A stretch of 64,000 bases of DNA from Silurus meridionalis (GCF_014805685.1 NC_060887.1:32538463-32602462); one strand, 5' to 3'; shown: positions 11,545 to 24,923, counted from the first letter of the stretch. Numbers and translations are program-made. Notes: a model not told the origin generated them from the letters alone.

Positions 11545-12060
11545 ATATTATATAGACAAAATCATTGTGTCACCTAACATTTACGGCTATATGTGGTTAT
11601 ACCCCAAAAGTGGAAGCATACAATTGTATAGGATGTCTTTGAAAGCAGTGGGATTAAATATTCCCTTCAATTAAACTTGGAGACTTTAACCTTTTCCAGC
11701 ATGACAATGCCCTTGTGTTTAAAACGAGATCTATAAAGATATGGTTTGAGTTTGAGTTGAAGATCTTGAGAGGCCTGCTATAGAGCTCTGACCTCAACCC
11801 TACTGAACACCTTTAAACTGAAAGATTGACTGCACTTCAGGCGTCCTCTCTGTACCTGGACCTAAGTTTATTAACACCCTTGTGGCTAAATGAGCACAAA
11901 TCTACATAAGCACCCTCCAAAATCTAGTGAAACATCTTCCCAGTAGAGTGGAGCCTATTATAACAGCAAATTGGGACTAAATGTGGAATGCTTTATTCAT
12001 AACGCACATGTAAATCTTATGTCAGGTGTCTATGAACCTGTGTCCATATAATGTTGTGTT
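11545..12060 (+). mobile_element. Tc1-like fossil, family A
   Basis: The C-terminal part of a Tc1-type transposase can be read in pieces: FQHDNA at about 11694 and SSDLNPTEHL at about 11786. These hold the second Asp and the Glu of a DDE triad. Stops and frameshifts between them make it dead. The 3' end runs out near 'gtcaggtgtctatgaacctg'. Other family A copies are at 19035-19415, 24270-24665, 35195-35735, 35815-36125, 44671-45325 and 63115-63420. Confidence 0.8.
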
Positions 12061-13244
12061 CAGAATGGTTTGAAAACTTCTAATACCTATTCTGTCCCCT
12101 TTTGAGAAATGACGTATGTGATCGATCAGTGGTTCAGAAAACTCTCTCTGAGTAAAACCAAACCTGAGATGACTGCGCTTTCTAAGACAAACAAGCCCAA
12201 AAATCAATCCCAGATTTAGACTCAGGTACTCGGGTCAAATTTGAAAAAGATACCCTAGGTCTCTCTTAAATAAAGACATTTCAGATATTTCCCAAGATAG
12301 CTCATTAGTCTTCTTACTTGTCTGCCTCATTAAGTCCTGACTTGTATTTGTACTAGGAAAAACGCCATGGATTTTTTTTTCAATATTGACACGGCTGAAA
12401 AGCACAAATCTTTTCTCAAATAAATCATGTGGACACTAAAACAAATCCTGAGTCTAACCTTTTCCCCGGTCCTGCTAAGTGATTGCTTCTTTGTCCAAGC
12501 TCAGCTAATGAAAGGAATGGCTTAGGAAGGCTTCAGAAGCTTGGGACCTGACCTGTCACTCAGCTAATCCAGAGCTTTAGGAACTCGTTACAGAGGAGAA
12601 CTCTACAAGGAATTGAGCATTTGAAACAGGTTTGCCAGTTTGCCTTAGAAACTGTCCACAGATAAGTAGTGTGTGGCAATTTACATTTTATTCTGGTTTG
12701 GTCTGGTTTTGCTGAGGTCAGGAATATTTGCCATATTTAACATAACTAATTATAGACTGAGCTCTTGATTTATTATTATTTTTTTTGCATTTGTCTGGTA
12801 TTAAGCTTCTGAACCCTAAAGGCTGCAGTCTTGATTGGCTTTCTTTGACCACCTTTAATGATGACAGGAACTTATGGGTAAAGGTTAGCAATTAGTCTTG
12901 TGATATTTATAGTAGTTTTTAGTTTAACTTATAGTTTTGTCACCCTAAAGTAGACTATATAGATACAAATTCTAGATTCAAATGATCACAGTAGTATAAT
13001 AAGAAATGAACTACCGTAAAGTAGTAAAAGTAAACTGTCCATACAACAAAAGGATTAAAAAAATGGTAAGAAAGTCTGTAACATCATATCAACCTTATGT
13101 ATTTATAGCTAAAAAAAACTATATAAATGACCTTGCAGATATACAGATCTTGTGATGAACCTGACTTAAAACCGATCAACTATAAAACTTACAGATAGTA
13201 AAATTATTAGCTTGCACTCATTATATGCATATATGCATCCTTAC
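12061..13244. other. Intronic sequence, nothing recognised
   Basis: AT-rich, with no repeat or gene recognised. Confidence 0.4.
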
Positions 13245-13680
13245 ACTCAATAATACCTATTAGTTAATCATGTATCAGCATAAACTTATGATACAAGCTT
13301 CACATACGCTTCAGAAAATGACTTTGACTATTTATTTTATAAACTGATGAACTCCTGGACTTTTCACACACAACAGTCACTAGAGTTTATACAGAATTCT
13401 GTGAACAACCACAAGCATCAAATTGTCTACAAGTGGAAACAACATGTTGATTGTGAGAGATGTCAGAGGAGAATGACCAAACTGGTTCGAGCTTACAGAA
13501 AGGTTACAATCATCTCAAAAGATACACCACACTAAACTTCAAGGTGGATGGGCTACAACAGCAGAACAACACAATGGGTTACAATCCTATCAGCCAAGAA
13601 CAGGAATCTGAGTTTACACTGGGCACAGGTTCAGTTAGAGACTGGAGAAAGACCAGTACGTCTAATATGTTACTAAACAT
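13245..13680 (+). mobile_element. Tc1-like fossil, 5' half
   Basis: 'gatgaactcctggacttttc', 'ctggttcgagcttacagaaa' and 'caagaacaggaatctgag' follow in order as in a known fish Tc1-like transposase gene. The readable peptide includes RRMTKLVRAYRKVT. The catalytic DDE half is missing. Confidence 0.75.
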
Positions 13681-15986
13681 CAATATTTATCAAAAATTTT
13701 GATTTTCACTTTAGGAATCTGCATATTTTTTAAACGAAATATCTAATCTAAATAACAAAACAGATTTGGATGGTGCAGGGTCAGATACGAAAAAAAAAAA
13801 AAATAATTAGCAGTACCTGAAGCAGATGTTTTTCCTGCTTTTTATTTTATTTTTTTTAATTTAACCTCAAACCACCAAACTGAAGTACAGCCGAAGACTT
13901 TTTGTTGGTGTAGTTTTTCAGCCACAGCTTCAGTTTGAGAGAGCATTACAAAACCATTTAGGGGAAAATCAATTTGTCGACCTTGTCTCCTCCACCGCAG
14001 TGCAGTCCTAGTAACAAGTTTCCACAAGTAATAAGAAGGGGTTTGGAAAGAAATCTCCATCAATAGCTTTTGTCTCCACTTTGGCATTAATAGTGGTGAA
14101 AGCTGCTTCTCCTCGGGAAAGGGATGGTGATTACTTTAGCTTTTTTTTTTTTTTTTTTTAAGGTTATGAACAATTTCAAAGGAATTTGTTTGAAAATACA
14201 GTAAACCTGCACTAACATCATGTCTTCCCTTATATGTTTTGCATTTCTACTATTTCTCTGCAGATTTAACACATTTTTCTATTGCCAATCCATTCATAAA
14301 CACCCCCCATCTCTCTGTTCTGTTGCTCAGTTTAATAGTCAGTACAAATCATATTACTTTGTGAATACATAACTTTATATACCAATAGCATAAAAAAAAA
14401 GTAACTGCCAAAAAAACCCACAGTAGAAAATTGAGATTGCACGGTCAATAAATACCTGAAATAAGATGCGTTTTATTTGGGAAGTTTCTCCTTTAGTTGT
14501 TTTCATCTTTATTAACATGCAACTATGACATACAACTTGTCCCCACTCAGATTTGAGCAGACGAGTGTTGAAGGTCTGTAAAAGGTCTAACGGTGGTCCT
14601 GGCAGTCTCATGATCTGGAATTATAACCTTCAGATCACTTGGTGCAAAAATACGAAATCTCCTTACGAAATCACGTACACATATACATATATTTTCCCCC
14701 AGAATGTATGTTCCACAGAGGCTCCTAACAAAATCTGTCTTTTGCTCTTATTCAGCTGTTCAATCTTCATTCAAGTCCATTGATCTATTTATACATTGAT
14801 GCAGTAAATTTATGAACAGGGAGTGTTTCCACAGCTGGAGGACTAAATAAATCAATTCAATCAATCACTTGTGCAGTTTTTCATATCAAATCCTGAGTGA
14901 TGTTTCACCTCAAAACACTATCAGACAAAGTAACGAAAGATCCAAACACTCCATGAAATAGTAACAGCAATCTTTATACTACGGCATTGTTCTAAGCTCG
15001 GTGCTCAGAAGGTGTTAGGTTAGGAATTAAACATAAACATGAAGCGGGTTTATTGTTATGACCCTGTTTTATTCCTCTTATATTGCACTGATTTGGCAAT
15101 GATTACAGTATTTTCAAAGCAATTTAGGGTTTTTCAATCATTGTCTTGAGACAGGTTAGTTAGTGTTTATTGCTTATGCTCTAATAGCTATAAATATTCC
15201 CTCACCAGCCATGTTCCAGAAACTAGAACTAGATTATGCCCATCTGCTGTCCAAGTCTATGTTAATGAGTTGCTGCTATAGGAATAATAACATCTTATTT
15301 GATATGAGTGTCAATATAAACTCACCAATGCTGTCAAATGCTGTGTTCCAGAACATGAATCCACATTTCCAGATTTATGAATTCACCAGCACTGTGGTAT
15401 AATTTCTTAGAGCAGGAGCCTCGACAGTAGAGCCAGCTGTATGGTTTATATTAACATGCTCATTAATAAATGATTGTATCTATAGTAACAGCTTACACAG
15501 GGATTAATATGATGGATAGTCCTCATAAATGGATTTAAAAAAAGATGCATGCAATTAATGGCACAGTGATGTTTACTGGTCATTAGACATTTATTAAGGA
15601 TGAATTGATGGAGTCTTCAGTGTCACAGGAAAGTGGTCAGAAAAAAAAAAGTTCTCTGTGAAGTCTTTGAAGCATGACATGAAGAAAAAAAATAGATACA
15701 AGGACTAACCAGACCAGATGTTCCTAGATGTTCAGTATTAGTATTAATGGTTAAGAAGTATAATATTTTTTTAATTGTAATGATTGGCAGATTGCTGTGA
15801 TATAAAATCATCATTTGTTTGGTAGAAATGGTCATTCCACTTCATATCGGCTCACATCACACCACATTAATATGAATTCGTTTTGTAAAAAATAAAAGCT
15901 TGCATTTTATTCGTTGCATAATACCATGTAGATGACTGTGAATGTCATTTGTTACTGTACTGCGTACTGTAGATTTTTTGCATATA
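13681..15986. other. Intronic sequence, mostly unique
   Basis: AT-rich, with poly-A/T runs at 13789, 14140 and 15640. No gene was recognised. Confidence 0.4.
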
Positions 15987-16307
15987 CAGTAATCCCCTGT
16001 TTAGCCTTGTGGTTACGTTCCAAAAACCGCCCGCGATAAACAAAAAAACGGTCCCGCCACCCCAAAAATGCTATTTTATATATACAGTACTGTACTGTAT
16101 TAACATTTGACTTCATTTTATAACAGATAATTATATTTTTCCTAATAAATTTCATTATTTTAACATAAAACTCCATTAAAACAAAAGTTTTATGGTCTAT
16201 CGTGCTATCGTGGGAAAATCAGCCAAACAAATGAGTTACTTGGCAAATGCAATTCTGCGATAAACCGGAAGCACGAGATTTAAAGTGGGGTTAAGCAGGG
16301 ATTGCTG
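15987..16307. mobile_element. Pogo/Tigger-like MITE, copy 1
   Basis: It begins CAGTAATCCCCTGTTTAGCC and ends with the inverted match 'gcagggattgctg', flanked by TA on both sides (15985-15986 and 16308-16309). The body matches copy 2 at 30223-30527 along its whole length, including 'tacagtactgt' and 'aataaatttcattattt'. The TIR resembles those of pogo/Tigger elements. There is no transposase. Confidence 0.8.
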
Positions 16308-16333
16308 TATATATTTCACTGAACTTTTTCTGT

Positions 16334-16841
16334 TTGGGGGAAACTTTAACTACTACCTTTTAAAGTACACTACATTTTGTAAAATCATTTGTTCCTGTAA
16401 ACTGGTCAAGCATGCAGCAGGTTACCAATCAGGGTAGAACACACTCTGTTTTTACTCTGGTATCTTCAGTTTAACATCAAGCAGAATATTTTGTAGTAGT
16501 TGAAAAGAAGGTTTTGGGCTCATGATAATTTATTAGATATCAGTTAGTATTTGACTTATTAATATCATTCTACTAATAGATCTATTAGTAACATTAAAGT
16601 CTTTTCACATAAACTGAGTTGATTAAGCAAAGAGTCTTTTGACAAAAATGATAATAGGAACATTACAGCCATAATAAATCATAGTATTTTGGATACTTAA
16701 GTGCATTTGAAGGCAAATACGTTTGTACTTTTACTCAAGAGAAAGTTTAAATGGAGCACTTTTACTTTTACTGGAGTCATATTTTACCCTGTTGCTCTAC
16801 TTTAACTATAGTACATGGTTTGTGTACTTGGTCCACCACTG
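16334..16841 (-). mobile_element. hAT-like non-autonomous element, truncated
   Basis: It ends at 16841 with the inverted terminus of CAGTGGTGGAC and contains 'tacttttactcaagagaaag'. It is homologous, in inverse orientation, to the element at 28832-29501, but it has only one copy of the arm that is duplicated there. The other terminus was not seen. Confidence 0.65.
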
Positions 16842-17827
16842 CTAGAGCTCCTATTCATAGGCTTCTATTGCCTATGACAGAAGAGATGCTGTGAGTCATC
16901 TTTATCCAGAACCCACATTTACAGCTAGTGAAATGCAGGAAAATAATTCGGCATTAATGTAACAATAAATTGTCTTTAGTCAGGCACAACACATAGCCTT
17001 ACATGAGAAGTAGAAGTAAATCCATAATCGTGATCTAAACAAAAACAGCAACAGCAATGAAGCTCAGGAAACACGGATCACCAGTGCAAACATGGGCAAG
17101 GCCTTGCAGAGAACAGTAGCGCTACAGGGGCTATATATATACAGACTGAGGTAACATGACAGGACACAGGCAAAAATAATGTTCTGAGGAGCTGCACTGA
17201 GCCGGGTTTGGACTTTTAGGAAAGGATGAACATAAATATTGTGCAATATGAAATTTCATATTTATATAACAAATTATATCGAGACTCTGGGAATATGCCA
17301 GTACCCGATACTGTCTCGATCCTGTCACCCTTTGAAAGACAATGTGAAACTGAGATTCAAACTAACTTTTCTGTTACCGTGTGCAGATTTTTAAGTAGTA
17401 CCTTACATTTCTGTGGGAATAAAATAAACCCGATCTTTGTTCTTATTTATTTTTATTGACTTATGTGAAGGCGAGCCCACTTTTTCACTTTTTTTTTTGG
17501 CATAAGAATTCACATCTCTGAGTAAATATTTGGCTTCATTGTTCAGTTGTGCACAGTCTTAATTCTAATATATTTTCACCTATTCTTTTGATCAAAATAG
17601 CTCAATCTGTGTGAGCCTGGACATTGGTGAACATCACATTTCAAGTCTCCAAATTCTCAATCAGATTAAAGACTGGGGTTTGATTAAATCATTCTAATAG
17701 AGACAGATTTTTGGTTAAGATCCACTGTAGGATCAGTCTGGTTGTAGTAAAAAAAGATGGACGAAAAGTCAGTAGAACTTTGATTTTTCTGCCTGGTGAT
17801 CAAGATGGTTGCTGATGGATCATCATT
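16842..17827. other. Intronic sequence, nothing recognised
   Basis: AT-rich unique-looking sequence. Confidence 0.4.
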
Positions 17828-18495
17828 GGGTTTGCAAAGTTCTGGGAATTTTCAAGACTGGAAACTTCCCATGGGATTTAAGAGGAATATATGAGAATTA
17901 GCACCATTATATGTAAATTAATGGGAATTAGTGGGAATAAACTTTTCAAAATTGCAGCTTAGCCTATAAAAAGGAAGTTAAATGTAGTAAAAAGTCTTGC
18001 AGGATAATCTTGGCAACCAGATTTAATGCAGTTTCAGTTGAATTTCTACCTGGCACATTCATCAATCACATGCATTGTGTATTCCTCCATAATATTGCAC
18101 AGATAATTTCTTGAATCCTGCAAAATAATGTCGAATAATGTCCATCTTGGTGGGTATTCACGTAAATGACCATAAATAGTACATACATTTGTTTGAAACT
18201 TTCTTGTGCTGTGTGTAAGCTATTGTGCAACAAAATTATACTAAGAATTAAATCAAAGCCAAAAATGTCCTTTAAAAAAAATCTGTATTAGTTTACATGC
18301 ATGTCATCTTATGAACAAACAAAATTTATATATTTATGTTTGAATATTATATAGTTTATATACAATTCCCCAAATTTCTAATTATTTCCCATAAAATTCA
18401 GGTAAGTTTCCAACTTGGAATATGTTCAATATTCCCCAGATTTCTGGAAAGTTAAGGAAATCTACCGGAAATTTTTCCACCCCGTTGCGACTCTA
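17828..18495. mobile_element. Decayed DNA transposon (probably hAT-like MITE)
   Basis: The left part reads 'gggtttgcaaagttctggga' and the right part 'tttttccaccccgttgcgac' followed by 'tctaatcc'. In between are repeated 'gggaatt', 'ttcccat' and 'ggaaattt' blocks, a layout I know from a widespread fish repeat. No transposase remains, and the class is uncertain. Confidence 0.5.
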
Positions 18496-19034
18496 ATCCT
18501 CACTGAATTTTATTATTTTGAGGAAAAAAAACAAGCATGCTTTTCTTTGACCTCTGTTTAACTAGTTTTATGACTGACAGTAGAAATGTAGTTTAGCTTG
18601 TTCTGTAATTATGCAACAGAACAAAACGTGCAAAGTCATAATCACAGGCTTAAGAGTGAATACAGATGAATTATACAAGCACATACTGACCAAAAAAGAA
18701 CATTTTTGAAATATACCCAAGCTAACAAACTTTTTTTTTTTTGGCAATCATGAGAAACATCAAACGATCAAAGGTGTTAGTCAACTACTCGAAAAACTCC
18801 TGTACATTGGATGATGATCTTTTAATATATATTTATTGTGTTTAATGAAAGAACGAAATTAAATGATTTGATGAAAAGACATACAGTTTGGAGCCCACTG
18901 AGGCAATAACAGAATCAATTCCAGTGTTAATTACAATCACCTTTTATCAGCTATGCACTAAAATATCAATGTGCATTTGATTCAGTTTATAAACTTACTG
19001 GAACAATCAACATTGCTTCATACAGTCTTAATTC
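18496..19034. other. Intronic sequence, nothing recognised
   Basis: AT-rich sequence without a clear repeat. Confidence 0.4.
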
Positions 19035-19415
19035 ATATTTTCTACACTATACCAACAAAAATTTGTCGACACCTGACCATGCTTTTTGAACATCCCGTTT
19101 CATATGTAGTCCCCATTTGCTGTTGTAATAGCCTCCCGTGTTTGTTTAAAATGTGTGTAAAGTCAGGTAGTGTGAGGATGCCTGGGGTGCAGTCACCATT
19201 ACAGTTCATATCAAAGGTGTTTAATAGGTTTGAGGTCAAAGCTCTATATCAGGCAACTTAAAATCTTCTACTCCAACCTATTTTCATAGAGCTGCCTTTG
19301 AAATCCTATACAATTGTATGTCTTCAACTTCGAGTTAACAGTTTGGGGAAGAACCACATGTGGCTGGAAAAGTCAGGTGTCCCAATACTTTTGTATAAAT
19401 TGTGTACAAATTTGG
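19035..19415 (-). mobile_element. Tc1-like fossil, family A
   Basis: It starts 'ctacactataccaacaaaaa' and ends 'gtcaggtgtcccaatacttt'. Reverse-complement pieces of the transposase include 'tcaaaggtgtttaataggtt'. The part that would code the catalytic Asp is deleted. Confidence 0.8.
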
Positions 19416-19441
19416 CAGTCAGTGAAGCTCTCTTTATAACG

Positions 19442-19446
<5 letters not shown>

Positions 19447-19502
<56 letters not shown>
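19447..19502. repeat. (TA)n microsatellite
   Basis: About 28 TA units, 30 bp beyond the end of a Tc1 fossil. Confidence 0.95.
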
Positions 19503-19504
<2 letters not shown>

Positions 19505-20249
19505 TACTAGGTCCAATCCATAGTGCACGATCTGTACCACGTGCAAGCCAACAGTATTGATGAGTAATTAGTGAGTGTGTCAAGTTTTTTAGCTATTATT
19601 AATTACATACTGACATGCATATAATACTGAAGCTAATAGCCAAAATGTAATTGGATCTGATTTGTTTTGCATGGAGTAATGAATTAGGGGCAATTTCAGA
19701 ATTGAGTGAATAGTAAAGAAATTATATATGATTTTAGTCAGTGTGAGGTTTTAACAGAACTTCTAATTGTTGTAATGTTTGTGGTGTATTCAGCAAGTAA
19801 ACATCAGGATCCGTTCTTTGAATTCAAATTTAATAAGAATTTAGTGCTGACGCAACAGGGTTTTAATTAATGATACAAATATAATGCAAATATAATTTAC
19901 CTTTTTGTCTGTGTGGTTATGAGTTTAGTGTTGGCGTGTAGTGGGAAAGAGAATATAGTGAACAATTGTATTCAAGAATTGTAATAATAGGCAAATATCA
20001 ACAAATTGTACCCAGCTTTTGAAACAAATGAACACAAAAAAGTCATGTGGGAACCATAATAGTTGGCTTGATTGCCTCAACTCACTGAAAATGCTGGAAT
20101 TCGCAGAAACAACTCGAAAAATCATTTCACCCCTCGTGTTGCTAGGAGTGAATCTGTAGAATATGGAACCATTAGACAGCTTCAAAACCCTAATAAATAC
20201 GTGGAATTCTCATGTTTCACTTTCCTGTACCTGTACAAAGCCTCAAAAC
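19503..20249. other. Intronic sequence, nothing recognised
   Basis: AT-rich sequence. Confidence 0.4.
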
Positions 20250-21200
20250 ACTGTTTTCCAGGCTGCATGCGGCAGCAAATGTTCTGAAAGTGGTGCTGTC
20301 CATGACCTCTGAACCTGTCTATAATGAGGTCTTACACAGCAGCATTGCTGCTTTCTGAGCTGAGAGCACACACTAACCGCAGCTGCTTTTCTTAAAGACT
20401 CTAAAAGCCGAGGAACAGAATGAGCGTGTCGGGGGGATTGGAGGGGAAACTCTGTCCCCAGGCATCTGCTGCGGTGGGACCAGAGAGCAACAAGACTCAA
20501 CCAACCAAGCTGCACTAATTGAGATGTAATAGCTTCCTAAATTAGCCTGGCATTAATGTTTATCCATTGGAGGGTTGCTTTCTCTCTCATTGATCAACCG
20601 AGCGCTGGAGAATGTGAAAAGGATAAATATTTGCGAGTCATATTTAAATATTGAAGGCAACTTTTTTTTTTTTTTTTTTTTAATAATCAGGAAGTGTTGA
20701 TCTAACGTCGGCTTTGCTCTCATACATCTCATCAGATTTCTACAAATTTTTAAGGCAGACACTGACAACATTCCTATTTCCAAAAAAACCCCAACATCCA
20801 CCTGTTTAATACTTGACAAATAACACGATTATAATTGCATTAAAGATTCTTGTATAGTGCTGAAGGAGAAATAGGCCCTATATGTTTACTCCATTTCCTG
20901 TTCAGACTCTCGTTATTTTCATCACACGTCTCGGGTTCAGAGCAGGCTGTCATTTTGGAGCACTGGAGTGGAATCGGAAATCAAACGCGGGAAAGCAACC
21001 TTTAATTTGGAGGAGATTAAATGCAAATTCGGCAGTCGTCGCCGAGCGCGGTGGAGGTTTTAGCTAAACGGAACGCTGTGCTACTCGGATTTTATCCTGC
21101 GGTATGATGAGGTTAAGCCACCTCGTCAACCTCTCATGAGTAATTAGCTGCACTTGCTTGTGCGCTTGTAGCAGTGTGTTCTGAGACGAAGGGACGAAAT
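20250..21200. promoter_or_regulatory. Candidate conserved non-coding element(s)
   Basis: Two repeat-free, GC-richer blocks (20250-20620 and 20880-21200) are separated by a poly-T run at 20661-20682. Homeodomain-type cores cluster near 20515-20570 ('ctaattgagatgtaatag', 'aaattagcctggcattaatg'). An octamer-like ATGCAAAT lies at about 21020, next to a CpG-rich stretch. There is no coding similarity. Enhancer function is inferred from texture only. Confidence 0.3.
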
Positions 21201-23039
21201 AAGACTTGGATAACAAAACGTCGTAAATGCTGATAAATGCCGCTAAATGTCGAGCTAGTGCAGGCGAGGTCCTGTTTTAAATTCTGGATGTGTATCTCAA
21301 AGCTGTTAAGAGATTCGGCGCTGCATTTTAATCATGTTTTGGTGATCTGGTTGTTTCAGGTGTATTGTGGGCCATGATAACTGGCAATGGTATAGCTGGG
21401 TAGGGGCAGTTTGCTTGTTTCCCCTCTCATTAATTATGAGTATACCATAGATTTTTTTTGTTAATAGGTTTTGTATATAAATGTTAATCAAACTATATCT
21501 CCTTATAGACAATTATTCATTATTAGACCTAGATTATGTGATGTATCTTGATTGCATTTCACACCCAGGCCTTCAGTGGTGTCCAATCTGAGTCAATCCA
21601 CCTCTTCATACCATCCTGATTATAGAAAGCCACGACTTTAGAAACTATCAATATTATAGAGAAATGCAGTATAACAGAGCACTGCATCACAGACAGGTAT
21701 CTGATTCAGAGAGAATGAACGGCATCACTAAAGCACAAGACCCAATGAACACAATTCATCAAGTCTCCTTTCACTGCAGCCACAGCTGCACCACCCTTAT
21801 ACACCATCTCTAGCAGAAGCATCCATATTAACCTCGTCAAATATCCTCGGATTTTCAGTGCATTTTTGTGCTTTTTGTTCCTGTGCATTACGAGTTTTTT
21901 AGAGATTTGAAATGCAAATTGTGTGTTTTTGTGCAAATGCTACAGGGAACAAAAAAATTGCAGTTTTAAAAGTATAAATGGTTCACGAAAAATCTCAACT
22001 GTTGTGAATTGTTTTGGCCGATCCTTCGTCAACTTTTTCTTGAACAGTCCGCCCTACAAATTTCCTTGTAAATCAGTTTCTTGTCCTCGATCAGCCATAG
22101 TGGAAGGGGAAAAAAAACAGCTATTCAAACCACACTGATATTTTTTTGCTTGTGCATTTTCCCCCAGATGCAGTTTGCGCTCTCTGACCATTCAATCAAA
22201 AGACGTGAAAATGCTGAGGTGACTGTAAGCCTGCTAGATGGCCCCAGGGTGGTCAACTCGCAATCTGATTGGTTAAAGCAACAGCTTCGAGCAACATGTA
22301 TTTAGGTGCTATGCAGTGCTGATTATATCAATTCAACACCTTGATTCTGACCAATCAGCTTTAAGAACTCTTTAAGAAGAGCTTAGTGGTATAAATGTTC
22401 ACAGCATGATCCGCTTAGTGTTCCTTCATGTTTTGTGAATTTGTCTTTTAGTATTCAGTATCACACTCTGATTGGGTCAGGTTTGTGTGCATCAGTATCA
22501 ATGTTCTCACACACACCTGGACCTTACTATATACACCTACATCGACATCTCTGAACTGAAAATAAAAAGAAGCACACACACACCACACAGGCGGTTATGT
22601 AATAAGAGTCACATCGGTCAGCCTGTACATTATGCATGGCGAGTGATAAATGGGTTTTTGCATCTGTTCTCCAAGGCTGAAGTTAATTTATTAACCATGG
22701 CGCTGTACAGCAACTGGAGAGGAGACTGTGTAAGAGTTATGTCAAGTTAGACACAAATTTATAGGGTTTATTTATATATTTATTTTTAAGCGTAATGATA
22801 GAAATCCCCATGGAGCGCGGTTTCATATCCGAAATGATGTTGCTGCGATATTGCAACTAAAGAACACTTGAAAATCGAATTGATCTTTTATTGTGTGTGA
22901 CAGTGTGTGCTGGAAATAGTTTTTTTATTTTGCAGTGTTTTATTTTTTTATTTTTTTATGAATGAACATGAGTAATATTACAACCGCTCTTATTTGTTTG
23001 TTTATTTATTTATTTATTTATTTACATACCCTAATTTCC
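21201..23039. other. Intronic sequence, mostly unique
   Basis: There are repeat-free stretches at 21540-21860 and 22140-22400; the latter has paired 'gattggttaaa' and 'gaccaatcag' motifs. A TTTA repeat lies at 23000-23023. No gene was seen. Confidence 0.35.
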
Positions 23040-23350
23040 TGTACCAGAAGTGCCGGCTTCGTTCTCCTGCTCATATTGACATACGATAATGCAACGAAAA
23101 CATTACGCTCCATTACTAATCAAGCTGCATTATTTATGCTTCTGCATTACTTATTCATTACTGTGGGTCTGTACAGAGCGACGGAGCGATGGAACGCCTG
23201 GGCCGATACACTCCTGTGGAAAAAAGAAAAAAAATCCATATTAATCACACAATGCAAATGGGGAAACTGTATTTCCGTCGGAAACAGGCAGCTTGGCTTC
23301 ATTGTTGGCTGTTCATCATTCGTAGATTTGATACGTAACAAGAGTCAGAT
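23040..23350. promoter_or_regulatory. Candidate conserved non-coding element
   Basis: A repeat-free block rich in ATTA/TAAT cores ('cattactaatcaagctgcat', 'catattaatcacac'), next to an octamer-like ATGCAAAT at about 23255. The 132-aa open frame across it has no family features, so a regulatory reading is preferred. Confidence 0.3.
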
Positions 23351-24140
23351 CTGTGTTTAGGTAGTGAATATGGGTACTTTATTTTGTACGAAACTTATTG
23401 TGTGATTTATAAATGGTTCCAGGTTCAAATATAAAAACAGCCTGTCTGTATTTTGGCTGGGTTACAAGTCAGTGAATGGATCTTCCGTGACCTCGTGTGT
23501 AGAAGAAGCTACTACGGTGAACAAATGTAGCTCTTTGAAGCTTTAAATTCGTGACTCTGACACTAAGAGCTGTGAGCTCTGAATCAGTAATTGCAGGGGT
23601 GTCAACAATGACTAAAACAAACAGATTTCTGAGAGACAAGGAAAGTCACTCATTCTGTTAGAGTACACTTTTTTATATTTTATTACGCCGTGCTGATAAA
23701 ATGTCATCTAGCATAAAGGGGGAAAAAAATAATCATTGGATGACATTTTTATGGTCTGGCACACACAAATAAATGCCATTTAGAAAAGGTGAACTGTAAC
23801 TCAGCTCCAGATTTACCTGCTCAGCTGGTACATCAGGTCTTCCCTCAGAGCGAGCTCATAGGTCAGCTATCCTCTCCATGGTTTTCCCCGATGCTGTTTG
23901 TGAACAATTTAGTGTTGTGTGGAAATAGATTTGGCATCCCTACTTGTGAGAGAAAAAAAACCCAAGAGTATTTTGAACGGATGCCTGCATCAGGATTTTT
24001 TTTTGCCTATCTTGTAGCACTTTCTTTTAAATGTCAGGATAAGACAATTATATATATATATATATTAAATATTATTTATTTTGAGCTCAGATATGACCCG
24101 AATTAAAGATTAAGGCGTAAAATCTTTTGTTGTATTTAAC
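23351..24140. other. Intronic sequence, nothing recognised
   Basis: AT-rich, with a short TA tract near 24050-24065. Confidence 0.4.
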
Positions 24141-24240
24141 AAAACTCCCTGAGATGGAATGAGAAAAAACCTTGAGAGGAACCAGACTCAGAAAGCTCCT
24201 CTGGGTGGCACCGAATGATGGGTGGTCCTGAGCCACTGCA
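24141..24240 (-). repeat. Dispersed retroposon 3' tail fragment
   Basis: 'ctccctgagatggaatgaga', 'aaccttgagaggaaccagac' and 'ggtggcaccgaatg' match the same family as 32868-33075 and 38503-38720. Confidence 0.65.
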
Positions 24241-24269
24241 GTAGACTATTGAATAACAGTGTTGCTCTT

Positions 24270-24665
24270 TATAGAAAGTTTTGTTACACATATGGAGAAA
24301 TGTTTTGGGACATCTGACTTTTCTGGCCATATGTGGTTCTTCCCTTAAACTGTTACTACAAATTTGGAGGCACACAATTGTAGAACATTTCACTGAATGT
24401 AGTAGCATGAACATTTCCATTCACTTGAACTAGGAGACCCAAACCTGTTCCAGCACAACGATGCCTCTGTGCACCCTACATCAGTAAACCTGGCTTTACT
24501 AACACCCTTGTGGCTAAATGAGCACAAATCTCCACAAACACTCTCCACAATCTAGTGGAGCATCTTCTCAGAAGAGTGGTGGTTGTTATTATAAAAGCTA
24601 ATTGGGGCTAAATGAGGAATTGAATGTTAAAAAACACACAAATCTTATGGTCCCAAACAGAGTTT
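24270..24665 (+). mobile_element. Tc1-like fossil, family A
   Basis: It runs from 'tgttttgggacatctgactt' to 'aatcttatggtcccaaaca', with the transposase piece 'aaacctgttccagcacaacg' (FQHND in place of FQHDN). The middle, with the region around the catalytic Glu, is deleted. Confidence 0.8.
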
Positions 24666-24862
24666 AAAGACTTAACGACTCGACTCGGTACCGCAGGTAC
24701 TGGTAGCCATGTTGGTACTGTCTGTTACCTGATATGAGCTCAGCATCTTGTGTTCTGTGGTGGCTGCTGGGATGTTTTTTTGGTTTTCTCCTTGCACATT
24801 ATAATAAAAAAAATGCTCAAAATAATATAAAAAGAAAAGATTATGGCTGTCCAACATCCAAC

Positions 24863-24866
<4 letters not shown>

Positions 24867-24917
<51 letters not shown>
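24867..24917. repeat. (TA)n microsatellite
   Basis: About 25 TA units. Confidence 0.95.

Positions 24918-24923
<6 letters not shown>

Noticed and set aside
22962..23360. 132-aa open frame on the + strand
   Set aside because: The first part is an FIYLFIYL run from a TTTA repeat. The rest crosses a block that looks regulatory. There are no family motifs or splice logic.
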